This document shows positions 1 through 9,400 of a DNA stretch of 62,000 bases, one piece after another (position 1 is the stretch's first letter; each line of letters opens with the position of its first letter). The notes beneath the pieces were generated by a model. The model was not told where the DNA came from and searched no databases. It saw only the letters and a list, made by a program, of their open reading frames with translations. Position numbers and translations under genes: made by a program. Origin of the DNA: Gnetum montanum (lineage: Eukaryota; Streptophyta; Gnetopsida; Gnetales; Gnetaceae); contig MNCI01018161.1 in NCBI GenBank assembly GCA_015680685.1, positions 966,180-1,028,179 of the forward strand, read 5' to 3'.

Positions 1-356
1 GGATCTAATCCAGGCATGTCCTCGTATGACCATGCAAAGACAGTAATGTTGTCTTGCAGGACCTGTTTTACAGCGTTGTGCATTTTTTCGTCTAATAGAG
101 AACTGACTTTGAGCGTTTTATTCTCACCCCTATGCGTAACTATAGGGACCTCACAGAGGGGGTCCTCGGTTATGTCTCCAACTTCCAGGTCTAGCGTGCG
201 CGTTGACTGTTCTGGCCATTCCGAGGACGTCTCCGACGCAGCTATGGTTACGCTTTCTAAAGGGGGGTTATCGCCTACTAGTGCTGAGTCCAACTATCTT
301 GTTAAGTTCCCGTATGGGCCTGTCAAAATTAATGGTGCTGAAACTATGGCGTCCAT
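1..356 (-). CDS. pol: Pol N-terminus of element 1 (partial, continues off left edge)
   Basis: From an ATG at 356 the minus strand reads a polypeptide closely matching the start of Pol in element 2 (24082 onward). Both begin a few residues before PLILT, both carry VGD(I/V)TEDPL, then KTLKVSSLL, and then VFAW..EDMP.LDP, the linker that precedes reverse transcriptase in Tat elements. One in-frame TAG near 285 fits decay of a CAG codon. The catalytic RT, RNase H and integrase domains lie outside the window. The match shows that element 1 has, or had, a pol gene, and that the antisense gene at 795-4898 sits between protease and RT. Confidence 0.85.
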
Positions 357-624
357 CCTCCGTCTGTCTTGCAAAACCAGCGAGTGCGTAAATGGTTAGG
401 AGACAAGTGATGTGATGTCGCCAAACGTGGAAGGCTATTGAATTTTGAATAATATGGACAAGGCTTGTAATCAATGTAACTCGATTACGAGGCGATAAGA
501 TGTGGTAGTTTAATGTCATTTCGGACAGCAGAGCGTGCGATATCGACCGAATTAATACCGGATTTTCAGATTCCGTTTCAGGAAAGTTCCGAATAAATCT
601 GATATCAAGTTGGCGATCCTCGCA

Positions 625-632
625 TATAAGTA
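625..632 (+). promoter_or_regulatory. TATA-like box of the antisense gene
   Basis: TATAAGTA lies 170 bases upstream of the ATG at 795 and is followed by a GA-rich stretch (about 680-760) that looks like a plant 5' leader. The copy in element 2 has a TATAAATAG about 130 bases upstream of its own exon 1 start (23587-23596, minus), which supports a real promoter for antisense transcription. Confidence 0.5.
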
Positions 633-794
633 AGTGATTTTTCGATAAGAAGCGGTTGTTGGCAATCGTGAATTTGAATTTGCAAGGAAGAACAGAGAAA
701 AGGGAGAGCAGAGAAGAAGAAGAGCAAAGAGCTAGGAAGAGAAACCTTGCGAGGATTTGCAAGTAGGCTGTGAAGAAGTTCTACAGCTATCGTG

Positions 795-3700
795 ATGGCA
801 CCGAAGGCGAAGAAGAAGAATGCGAAACTGGATAAAATTGACGAAGTACAGGCAACTTTGAATCGTGTTTCGCAGGCGCTGATCGATGTGTGCGACCCGA
901 CGTCTTTTAACCGGTAGGTCATTCTTCTAGTGCTTACGCTTGTTCCATATGTCTATTTTGTTTTTCTTGAATGTGTTTTGCGTGAATACGAATGTCAAAA
1001 TTGCGGACCTCGGGTTAATGTGAGGGTTTTGGTGAGGTTGCGTTTATTGCCGTTGTCAAGGACAAACCTTGCGTTGTTGCAAGGGTTTGGGCGGTTTCGG
1101 CTTGGTTGCGTTTTACAAATTTTGTGTTAGCTGTGCAGATGTAGATATAGGTGTTAATGAGTCTTGGCTTTTTCCCTACAGCATTGCACTGAAGCCCATC
1201 CTGATTGTGCTGGATATCATTGGGGTTTTATGCTGGGTNTAAATGGCCTTCCCCTGCACTCTTGTGTGAGGGGGAGGAACATTCGNCTGCAGTTTTTACT
1301 GCACAACTTCAGCATCATTATCTGGTCCGATGTGGCCGGAGATGTTGCTGGTGCCATTTTGGAACACCTCTTGCCTGGGTCTTCGCAGGGGATTCTGGCG
1401 TACCTAACGGATGGAGCCATCGAGACGGACCATCCCGAGGACCAAGTGCTCAGCTCCCGCGACTTGCGGAGCTTACACTGGATCTGGGGCATGGCCCATT
1501 TCAACTATTATCACATGTATAACATGTTGTTCGTGGCTCGTCATGTGTCGACATACTTCCAGAACCCACAAGGCACAGTGTATTATGCAGGTGGGTAAGC
1601 AGATTTGGTTAATTGCATAATCTCTGTTTTTGGTTTATAATGTCTGTCATTGATGTAAAGGGAAAGAGAAGTCTGCATGTAAGCTTACGCTGTATGGTAC
1701 AGGTTTTTCATACGCGAAAACAAGCTAATCGGCGATGGCGATACGCTGCCCTGGGCCGAAACGGTAATAACGGCGTTTACTGCGACTAACAACGTTCGTG
1801 CCGGTGTCATCGGGCAAATCGGCCAGGGACTGCGTGAGTATCACACTCGTTATAAGCAGTCTTTCAAGAATTGCCAGGGACTCGGGTGGCTACACGAGGA
1901 TTGGACCCTGGATCTGCCCCTCAGCGTCGAGGACGTGGAGAGGGAACTCCCACAATTCTCGTTGTCGTTTGGCCCCGGTAAGATTGCCGCGTGTTTTTAA
2001 TGTTGCTTGCGTAGTTGTGAGTTATGAACATTGCGAATGAACGCTGTGATAATGTTTTTGTTGTCTTACGTTTCTGACTTGCAGTCAGGGAATCCCGAGA
2101 GATTACCCTTACAATTTTCGGCCGCGAGGCGAGGGATGTCCTGTTTCGTTACGGGGACATCAAGGAGGCACAACGTTGGCTCGGCCACTCGGCGGCCCTA
2201 GTTGCAGTGGTTACCAAGATCCAGGCCACAGGGCTAATGCACCTATTTTTGGCTACAACCCCTGATGTCCCTTCTAGCGAGATGATAGGCCTGGCCAACT
2301 CCTTTAATGAGAAGGCAGATCGTTTCAGCACGCGCGTGCATAACGTGCGTGTAAACTTCGATATCAACGCTCAGCTCTTCTCGGACCTATTTGGCGTCCC
2401 TTCCAGTGGCCTTCCCGTAAAAGTGAAGACCGCGAGGGGCGTCAGAGTGGAGGAGCTTCTGCAGGAGTGGGCAAGAATCCCTAAGGGGACCAAGGGGTTT
2501 CCTTGTGAGCAATTCGAGTTGAAGACCGCCAAGATGCTTTATCCCCTTTTTCGGGCCCAGACCTTCCCCAAAACGCTCTCGCAGGTGAGGTTCTTCTCAG
2601 TAGAACAGACACGTATCATGCGAGAGGTGCTGGAGGAGGAAGTCCATTTTGATTGGGGGAGCCATCTTGCGAAGGGGTTGCGCAATGAAATGGTCAAGCT
2701 TCGCGAGAAGCTTGAGTCCCGCTTCAACATGCACCATGCCTTTTTCATAGCCGTCCTCCAGCGGTTTGCTGAGTATCTGGTCGTTCGAAGGAATGGGGTC
2801 TGGGTACAACAAGATCGAGATCAACTATCCAAACCTTGGATCACCCATATCCTTAGCACTACCCGTGGGCAGGATCCGCCGGAAGGGATCGGAGAGTCGA
2901 TGTCTGTGACAACTAAAGGCATGACGGCACCCCGAGTGCGAGGTCTCGATAGTGTAGGCAGGATAATGCCTACTTACACCAGCGATGCCTTGTGGGGGAA
3001 GCGCTTGGCAGAGGAAATCGTGGAGCCTGCAACTCGACGGAAGAGGCTCCGTCTGGCTGAGGCCCCTGAAGGCGAGGCAGGCCACACCGTTGGGCTCACG
3101 GTGCAGCGGACTAAGCCTCCGCCTGGTAAGTGTCAATAGTCTGTATACGCAATATTTCATTTAGATCAGCTGGAATTATGTTCTAACGCATGGGAATGTA
3201 AGCAGCAAAGACGACAGGTCGATTGATCCCTGAGACAGGGGCAATAATACTAAGCCGTGGGGAGGGGGCCTCAATTTTGGAAGAAGAGACCCCAGCTGTT
3301 AGTACGCGCTGTGCGCAGGCTTCAGTGCGTAGGACGGCCCCAGCTGCTAGTGGGAGCCGCGTACAGACTGGGGTGCGTGAGGAGGCCCCAACTACTGGAA
3401 CCAGTGATGCACAGACTCCGGCGCGTGGAAGGGAAAGAAACACGGAGGATGTTGATGAAGTCGCTACTGGCACCGGTAGAGGTAATGAGTGCGTTAGCGT
3501 ATTTTAAAAGAATCTATAAATAGGTAATGTCTAACCTAATTTACGCTATAGGGGAAGGAAACGCCTCAACGTCCACTGCTGTTAACGAAACGTGGAGAGA
3601 CTTCCCCGATAAGTTTGCCTTCATGGAAGGCGTTTTCAACGACATGATCGAGCGTCTGGAACACATCGAACCTGGCACTGGTAAGTTAATCAAAGTGACT

Positions 3701-4898
3701 GCGTAATGTCTTGGTGATAATATGTCATCTGTCTTGATGCTTGTTTTCTGTCAGGAGCTCACCTCCGATGGGATCCCGCGGAGCCCATTGACCTGGACAC
3801 AGCGGAGCCCCCATCCGATGGGGCAGTCGTGCCACGCCACATTTATGAGGAAATGCGTAAATGTGCGTTACGCTCGACACGCTCCATATGGGAAAGCAGG
3901 AATGTCAATGAGCACCTATGGAAGAAGCTGCAGCGGTCAGAACAGAGGGTTGAATCTTTGAATAAAGAAGTCGAAGACCTAAGGGCGCGATATGAGTTCC
4001 TATAGGCTCGAGTGACAGGGGATGACGACTGGCGTACTGCTGTCATTGATCACTCCCGTTATTGGACAGCGATCAAGAACAACGTACAGACCAGTCGAGC
4101 GTTAGTAGAGTAAAGGATGCAAATAGAGCTCCTTGCTCAGAAAAGTCGAGACTGGAGGGACTACTGCGCGGGTGTACAGGAATGGGGGCAGAAGGAGAAG
4201 GACCACAAGCACGTATACAAAAGGGAAAGCGCCGCCTATAGAAAACGCTACCACGATTCCACTATTAAAGCTCGATCCTTGGAGGTCTTTGTGGACACCA
4301 TCGGAGCGTCCGAAGCTTTCAAGAAGTTTGAGGGGCAGGTGACCGTAACCGCGTCTCCAGAGAGAGCAATGGTCTTCCCTGGGAATGAAGCTTCAATCCC
4401 TACTTTCTACCCAGATCCTTCCTCTTGGAGTAGCGTGGAGAAAGGAAAGGTAAAAGCAGGGGCGGCTTCGGGCGAGGATGTGTGGCAAGACTTGACAGAG
4501 GACGAGATCATGCAGCATTTGTGGACCAGTTTAGATAAGCTTCCCTTTGCTGCGGAAGTCGGGTCATCTCGAGTAAGTTTACACATGGCTTAGCTAGAAC
4601 ATTTTCGACATAGCATTGCCTATTCTAATTTTTATGTTGTGTATTTTAGGTACCAGAAGCAGGTAGAGGCCGTACGCCAGTTGAAGGGCTAGGAGAGGAA
4701 ACAGTGGACGCAGAGGTGGAACATAACGATGAAGAGTGTCTTCCTGTGGAGCCAACATTAGAAGGAGAGCCTCATGAAGAGGTAATCTTTCAAGAAGGGA
4801 TAATTCCCAGAAACGATGGCCCACTGGAGGACGACCCTTTGGAGCTAGATTTAGAGTTGAAGGACACTGGTGACAGTGGTAGCCAGGGAAATGCATGA
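795..4898 (+). CDS. Antisense 8-exon gene carried by the retrotransposon, FCP1-like N-terminal part
   Basis: Inferred exons are 795-913, 1182-1594, 1703-1977, 2085-3125, 3206-3481, 3552-3680, 3755-4572 and 4650-4898, all with GT..AG borders and matching phases (2,2,1,1,1,1,0). Together they give about 1,100 codons. Exon 1 is basic (MAPKAKKK start). Exons 2-3 resemble an FCP1/NIF-type HAD domain. Exon 4 is a helical region of about 345 residues with no family I recognise. Exon 5 is Thr/Ala/Glu-rich. Exon 7 is a charged coiled-coil stretch. Exon 8 is strongly acidic and ends at TGA 4896-4898. Defects: a frame break in exon 2 between two single Ns (1238, 1286), and two nonsense codons in exon 7 (TAG near 4003, TAA near 4111), both explicable by C-to-T. 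The gene lies antisense between protease and Pol of element 1. Function unknown; the start was chosen for its TATA box, first ATG and phase match to the element 2 copy. Confidence 0.75.
1182..1977 (+). other. FCP1/NIF-like HAD domain, catalytic residues lost (exons 2-3 of the antisense gene)
   Basis: Segments line up in order with plant FCP1-like phosphatases. A hydrophobic strand, KPILIVLDIIGVLC, stands where DxDxT or the plant variant DLNG occurs. LLHNFSIIIWSD matches the FGVWSS strand. A Lys/Leu-rich segment ending LHWIW matches the KPL..KDL..LW region. NMLFVARHVSTYFQNPQGT matches the N(T)LLLDDSPYKALLNP strand. A final GQGLREY matches the L..YL helix. The second catalytic Asp is Ile, and the DDSP pair is replaced by ARHV, so phosphatase activity is not expected. 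About 40 bases are missing relative to the element 2 copy, exactly where the two Ns lie. Recognition is by eye; a profile search would settle it. Confidence 0.6.
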
Positions 4899-5032
4899 TT
4901 TTGTTGATGTTGGTGTAATATCAGTGTTACAAATGACTTGAAAAGACATGTTATGAAACTTGGTTGAATATTAACGGGCTATCATGTTCTTTTTTTTTTT
5001 TTCAAATGTAATAATAATAATGCATAAGTCTT

Positions 5033-5203
5033 AGTTTAAAGCCGTTGCGGGCTGACTGCGTGAATTAGCTACTAGTTTTAGGCCATTGCGGGCCAACTGC
5101 GAAAATTGTCAATTAGCTACTAGTTTTAGGCCGTTGCGGGCCAACTGCGTAAATTGTCAGTTAGCTACTAGTTTTAGGCCGTTGCGGGCCAACTGCATAT
5201 GTT
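5033..5203 (-). repeat. Tandem 48-bp repeats downstream of protease, element 1
   Basis: About 3.5 copies of a 48-bp unit. On the sense (minus) strand each contains GGCCCGCAACGGCCTAAAAC followed by TAG. Related units occur on the sense strand of element 2 both before Pol (23825-23965) and after integrase (27475-27890). Variable tandem repeats in noncoding parts are typical of Tat/Ogre elements. The adjoining 4899-5032 is noncoding and includes a T-run at 4989-5001. Confidence 0.8.
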
Positions 5204-5366
5204 GTAACAAAATGTAATCCTGGACACATGCGTAAAGAACACATGCAAAGACAAAAATGCAAAACGTAAATACAAAAGGTGAATCGCGTAAAGCATATTG
5301 AAACAAAGGAACCTGGTGGGTGGATAAGCATGATAACTTACATGAGTGTACGCAGAAGACCTTCGT

Positions 5367-6250
5367 TCAACCGTCAGTACGCAATTGTCTCCTAGCGGCT
5401 TTTATGTTAAACGCTGCGTAAGGGTGAGGAGGTTTGCAGTTCGACTCCTCTACGCTGTCATCCGGAAATGGCAGGTTGGCCCAGGCTAGATCGTCATCAT
5501 TGTCATTGTTCTGTTTAGGGGCTTGGAGAGGGGACTGATCAGCCATTTCGATCTCTGAACCCCATTCTTCTTCAATGTTGTTAACGGTCCTGGGGGTGAC
5601 TTCGTCGCCGCGTATGATAACCTCCCCTCCAGCATAGGGTAGGTGTATCTCCTGATGGATTGGCGACGAGACCACCCTCAGCTGGGCTAACCATGACCTC
5701 CCTAGGATTAAGTTGAAGCCTGGCATCTCCTCGACGACTAAAAATGTGGCTTCCGTTGGGAACTGATTCCTCGCCACAAACTCAATACGCACCGTCCCCT
5801 TGACCTGAACCCGTGCTCCATTGAATGATTTAACGCAGGCTGTCGTCGTGGGAGTGATCTGGTCGACCAACCCCAACCTATCTACGATGGAATAGGGAAC
5901 GACATTAGCAGCTGTGCCATCATCCACATGTACCCTCCGGATCCAGTACTGGCCGACCCGAATGGTAATGAACATGGGCTCTGTCGTTACTTGACCCTTT
6001 TCCGAATCATCTTTAACAGACTCGTCCAGGAAGGTTAACGAGGTGGGCTTGGGTTGTTTAGCTTCAGGAGGAAACATGATAGCGTGTATCGCTTCCTCTT
6101 CCACCGGCAAGCTGGCGTCCACTAATATAGACGTCAACATGCATACCATAGCCTCGCGGTGTTCTTGAGAAGTCATCAAGAGGTCATACAAGCTCAACGT
6201 TGTGTTCTTCTGCTTGAGAGCTTGTTTAACCTGCGTGAACGCATCGAGGA
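5367..6250 (-). CDS. pro: Retroviral-type aspartic protease of element 1
   Basis: The open frame begins with a conserved leader resembling SLYDLL.TS.EHR, found ahead of the protease in Tat elements. It continues with the active-site strand VDDGTAANVVP (near 5921-5950), a flap region with hydrophobic strands, and the signature LILGRSWL (near 5690). An acidic tail follows. It is about 275 codons and lies one frame off Gag. The shift maps to a GA-run at 6255-6261 where a two-base expansion would break a once continuous Gag-Pro frame. The stop TGA at 5369-5367 may itself be a decayed CGA. The role is cleavage of the Gag-Pol polyprotein inside virus-like particles. Confidence 0.85.
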
Positions 6251-6254
6251 GGTC

Positions 6255-9154
6255 CTTCTCTCAGCAGGGTGGTTTACCCCCTTGTCCTCCTCCATTCGGC
6301 CCAAGAGACGGATCTCTCGAGGTGGAGCGGTGTCAGTGGGAGGGTTGTTTTGTTTTCTGACGAGAGAAGGTGGCTGCGTTTCTGCATCCTTGGCCTGCTT
6401 TTGAAGCATAGACATAGGTACAGAGGCCAGGGGCCTAGGCTTAGGGAAGCCGAGCATAGAGTTGTCATTTTTTACGTTAACTGCTGTGTTCTCCTCCTTA
6501 CGTGGAGGAGGGGATAGCTGATGATCCTAACTAGAGGTCTACCCCTGCGTAAGAGGAGCAGCCTGTGGTTGTGGTGCCCTAATAATGAAGGGTGCTCTCG
6601 GCATGGGCACGGATGGACCCGCGGCTTGGGGAGTGTCGCGTGACTGAGGATGCGCTTGAGAAGGTGCCCGTATGATAAACAGTGGTCGTGAGACCCCACC
6701 TGCTACTGAAGAAGTAGTTGGCCCCCTTTGTGAGCTGGCAGGCACACGCAAAACAAAAGGTTGTTTTGGTGGTCCCTTACGCTCGCTGTCCGTACTTACC
6801 ACCGTGATTGTATAAGGATCATAGCTTGCGTTTAAGGGATCCTTGTATACATGCAACGTTTGGTTTTCTGGACGCGTAGGATTACTGCTGTCTAGCTTTA
6901 GATGACCTTCATCGATCATGCGTTGAATATCGTCCTTCAACGCCCAGCAGTAATCCGTGTCGTGACCACACATCTGGTGGTAGTCACAGAAATGATCCAG
7001 CCTGAAAGATCTTGGAACTGCCGGCTCGTTAGGCAAAGCTAAAGAGGGATCCTTCAGCAATTCACAGTGACGCATGTGATGCTTCAAGGCCTCCTTGGAC
7101 ACCTTCTTAGTTTGAATGTGTCCTACCGCTAACAGCTGTTTTAGCAGTTCAGAATGTTTCACGGGTAAAGCCGCGTATTTTGAACGATCTTTACGCTCAA
7201 AATTCGGCTTTGGCTGGGGGGCCTGTTCAGGGGTAGCCGTAGCCTGGCTGGTGCCGGCATCAGCCGTGGCCTTAGGCAATGCTGTTGCTGGAGCTTTCTT
7301 GCTCTTATTCTTCGCATTCTTAGTCAGCGCAGCTACAGTAGTTGTCGTTGCCTTGCCCTTGTCCTTGGCTTTGTTATGCGTGTTCTTGTAAGCGATATAT
7401 GCCGGGTCTTTGCTACCCTCCGCAGCATCTTGGATGCCCCGGACCTGGGCGAAGGCCTGACGGATGTCACCAGGGGAAAGGTAATACAGCTTAGACTTAA
7501 TAAAGTCGTTGACTGCTCCCTTGAATATAGCCAGTAGATGGGAGTTCGCGATCGGGTCGCGGATCTCATTCAAGGTAGCATTCCAACGCTGTATGAACCT
7601 TTGGACTAGCTCGAGCGGGTCTTGTTTCACCCCCATAAGCTGTTCCAACGTGAATTCCGCCTTCATGTTGTATTTGAATCGGGTCACAAATTGAGTCAAC
7701 AGCTCTTCCAAGGTTGCAATGGAAGAGCGCGGGAGAGCTCTATACCAGTCTAAAGCCTTCCCTGTTAGCGACATCGCGAAGACTCGGACTAAAGTATGCG
7801 GCCACTGTTGCAACAACAAAGATTCGGACCTAAAGGTGGCCAGATGGGTGTTGGGATCCCCCTCCCCATTATACTTGGTAAAATGCGGGAGGAACATCCC
7901 TGGAGGCAACGACAGCATGGGGACCACTGGATTGATCGAATCATCCTGATAGAAATCCATGATCTGAATGGTATCAGACCCAGCGGTCTGGAGGCGTTGC
8001 ACCTCCTCGGTAAGCATCTGGATAAGCTGGAACGCTTGATCTAGACCTATTAAGGGAGGTGTTTGTGCAGCAGGGACAGGAGCAGGAGGTTGGAGTGGAA
8101 GGGCGGCTCTAAGAAACTGAAATGCAGGAGGTGGTTGGCTAACCGCTGGTGGAGCAGGGATTCCTACAAGTTGGGGAGCCTGCGAAGGCCTCCATCCATC
8201 AGTCTAAGACGAGAAGTTAACTCCCGCCTGCTGTGCAGGATAATGGTAACTATATCGAGGAAGCACCTGCGAAAATTGTGCCGCAGGTGTAACCGAAGGT
8301 TGTGCATCATAAACCGCAGGTGGGTATTATTGCGCAGCCGGATCGGTCCACTGACTTACTGTAGGGTATTGAACAAAGGTTTGCTGTGGTACGGTTATAG
8401 CATGTTGCTGAGTCGGCGGGGGCAGAAACCTTTGCGCTGAGCGAGTTGTCGGTACAGTATGAGCCTATACCTGAGGGATGAACTGAGGCGCGGTGGTCGT
8501 CGGGATCACCGTCGGGATGCCGAGTGCGTGGTGGGATGGACCAACCCCTGCGTCATGGCGCAGTTGTTGTGTTTGCCACCCAGACGGCTGCGCCTGGGCT
8601 AGTGGGAAGCCAGAAAGTTGTGCCTGCACGGTTGCAGCTGGGTTAAGAGAGGTTGCCTCTCCGTCAAAAGGAAACAACGGATCTTCTTGCGTGTGGAGCG
8701 GCAGAGTATGGAACGAATGTTCCGATATGTCCGCGAATTCGTCCTCTGCCTCTTCCTCACGCTGGGGTTCCGCCACAGGTTGTGAAGCCTGGCCTCTGGC
8801 CATGACCAACTGTGCCATAATTTCATGTTGGGGCTCGGTCAAGGGGATTATGTCATAGGTCGTTGGCTTGAAATCATGACCCCCTCGATGGAGCGCTTCA
8901 AAGTTTCGCTTTGCCTCCCGCTCGGCTCGGCTAAGAGCCAGCCTCGCCTGGATCTTAACACATATAAAATTGTATTCTTCAGGGGTTATGGCCAGAAAGA
9001 TAGGCTCTTTCCCTTGAAGCCTCAATGATCGGCGCAACGGTCCCTGGGGTCCCGTCGCACCAGGAGCTGGTCCTGTGGCCACCGTAGGTTTGACAGGCGC
9101 AACACCTAGATCGAGGGTAACCATGGCGGTTGTGTTTGAGTGAAAAGAATCCAT
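6255..9154 (-). CDS. gag: Gag of element 1, one frame with five C-to-T stops
   Basis: A single minus-strand frame runs from ATG 9154 to about 6255, roughly 965 codons. The N-terminal 230 residues are Pro/Ala/Gln-rich and basic, and a Gln/Pro-rich linker follows. The retrotransposon Gag core lies at about 7900-7400 (LPPGMFLPHFTKYNGEGDPN, then DWYRALP and VQRFIQRWN). A Lys-rich segment is followed by a His/Cys knuckle of the Tat type, CDYHQMCGHDTDYC (near 6980-6930). In-frame stops are TAG at 8467, TAA at 8329, TAG at 8206, TAG at 6541 and TAG at 6529; each is one C-to-T change from a Gln or similar codon. Gag forms the particle and binds RNA. With these stops the copy should be inactive for full-length Gag. 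Confidence 0.85.
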
Positions 9155-9377
9155 TGATCAATGAAGTGAAAAGTGACTGATAATCGGATCTAAAAGCGAA
9201 TGGCTGGCAATAAACGTACAAAAGGCTTTCTACCCTGTAGGATTTCAAAGAAATCATCCTTGCGACCGATCTATACCACGCGATTAGCCGTAGACTTCTC
9301 TAGAGGTATCACGTCTATGGTTTAGGGTATGGATCTCTAACAGGGTTACCCGAAATATTCGGATCAGAGCCTGAAGG
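9155..9377 (-). other. 5' untranslated leader of element 1
   Basis: About 220 bases between the primer binding site and the Gag start. No coding sense was seen. It would contain packaging signals, none of which can be identified by eye. Confidence 0.5.
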
Positions 9378-9394
9378 CCCTCCTTCTAGCACCA
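9378..9394 (-). promoter_or_regulatory. Primer binding site of element 1
   Basis: The plus strand reads CCCTCCTTCTAGCACCA, which is exactly a tRNA 3' end including CCA. The minus (sense) strand is therefore its complement, TGGTGCTAGAAGGAGGG, six bases after the LTR end. The tRNA species is not assigned here. Confidence 0.8.
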
Positions 9395-9400
9395 GAAAAC

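Larger units (their letters stand above)
368..5341 (-). other. Candidate sense-strand intron between protease and Pol (Ogre-like)
   Basis: On the minus strand a consensus donor GTAAGT starts at 5341, 26 bases past the protease stop. A candidate acceptor, TTTTGCAAG, ends at 368, just upstream of the Pol ATG. Joining them gives a phase that continues in frame into Pol, provided the protease TGA at 5369-5367 is a decayed CGA. Ogre elements are known to carry an intron in exactly this interval. Here the intron would enclose the whole antisense gene. This is inference from short consensus sites only; Pol could instead start at its own ATG. Confidence 0.35.

Noticed and set aside
268-922. Minus-strand frames of 164 and 105 codons at 268-762 and 605-922
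   Set aside because: They overlap the leader of the antisense gene and the presumed intron end; no family similarity, and the Pol frame explains 1-356 better.
6194-6517. Plus-strand frames opposite Gag-protease (for example 6269-6517, 7116-7391, 8063-8440)
   Set aside because: Shadows of the minus-strand Gag frame with no domain sense.
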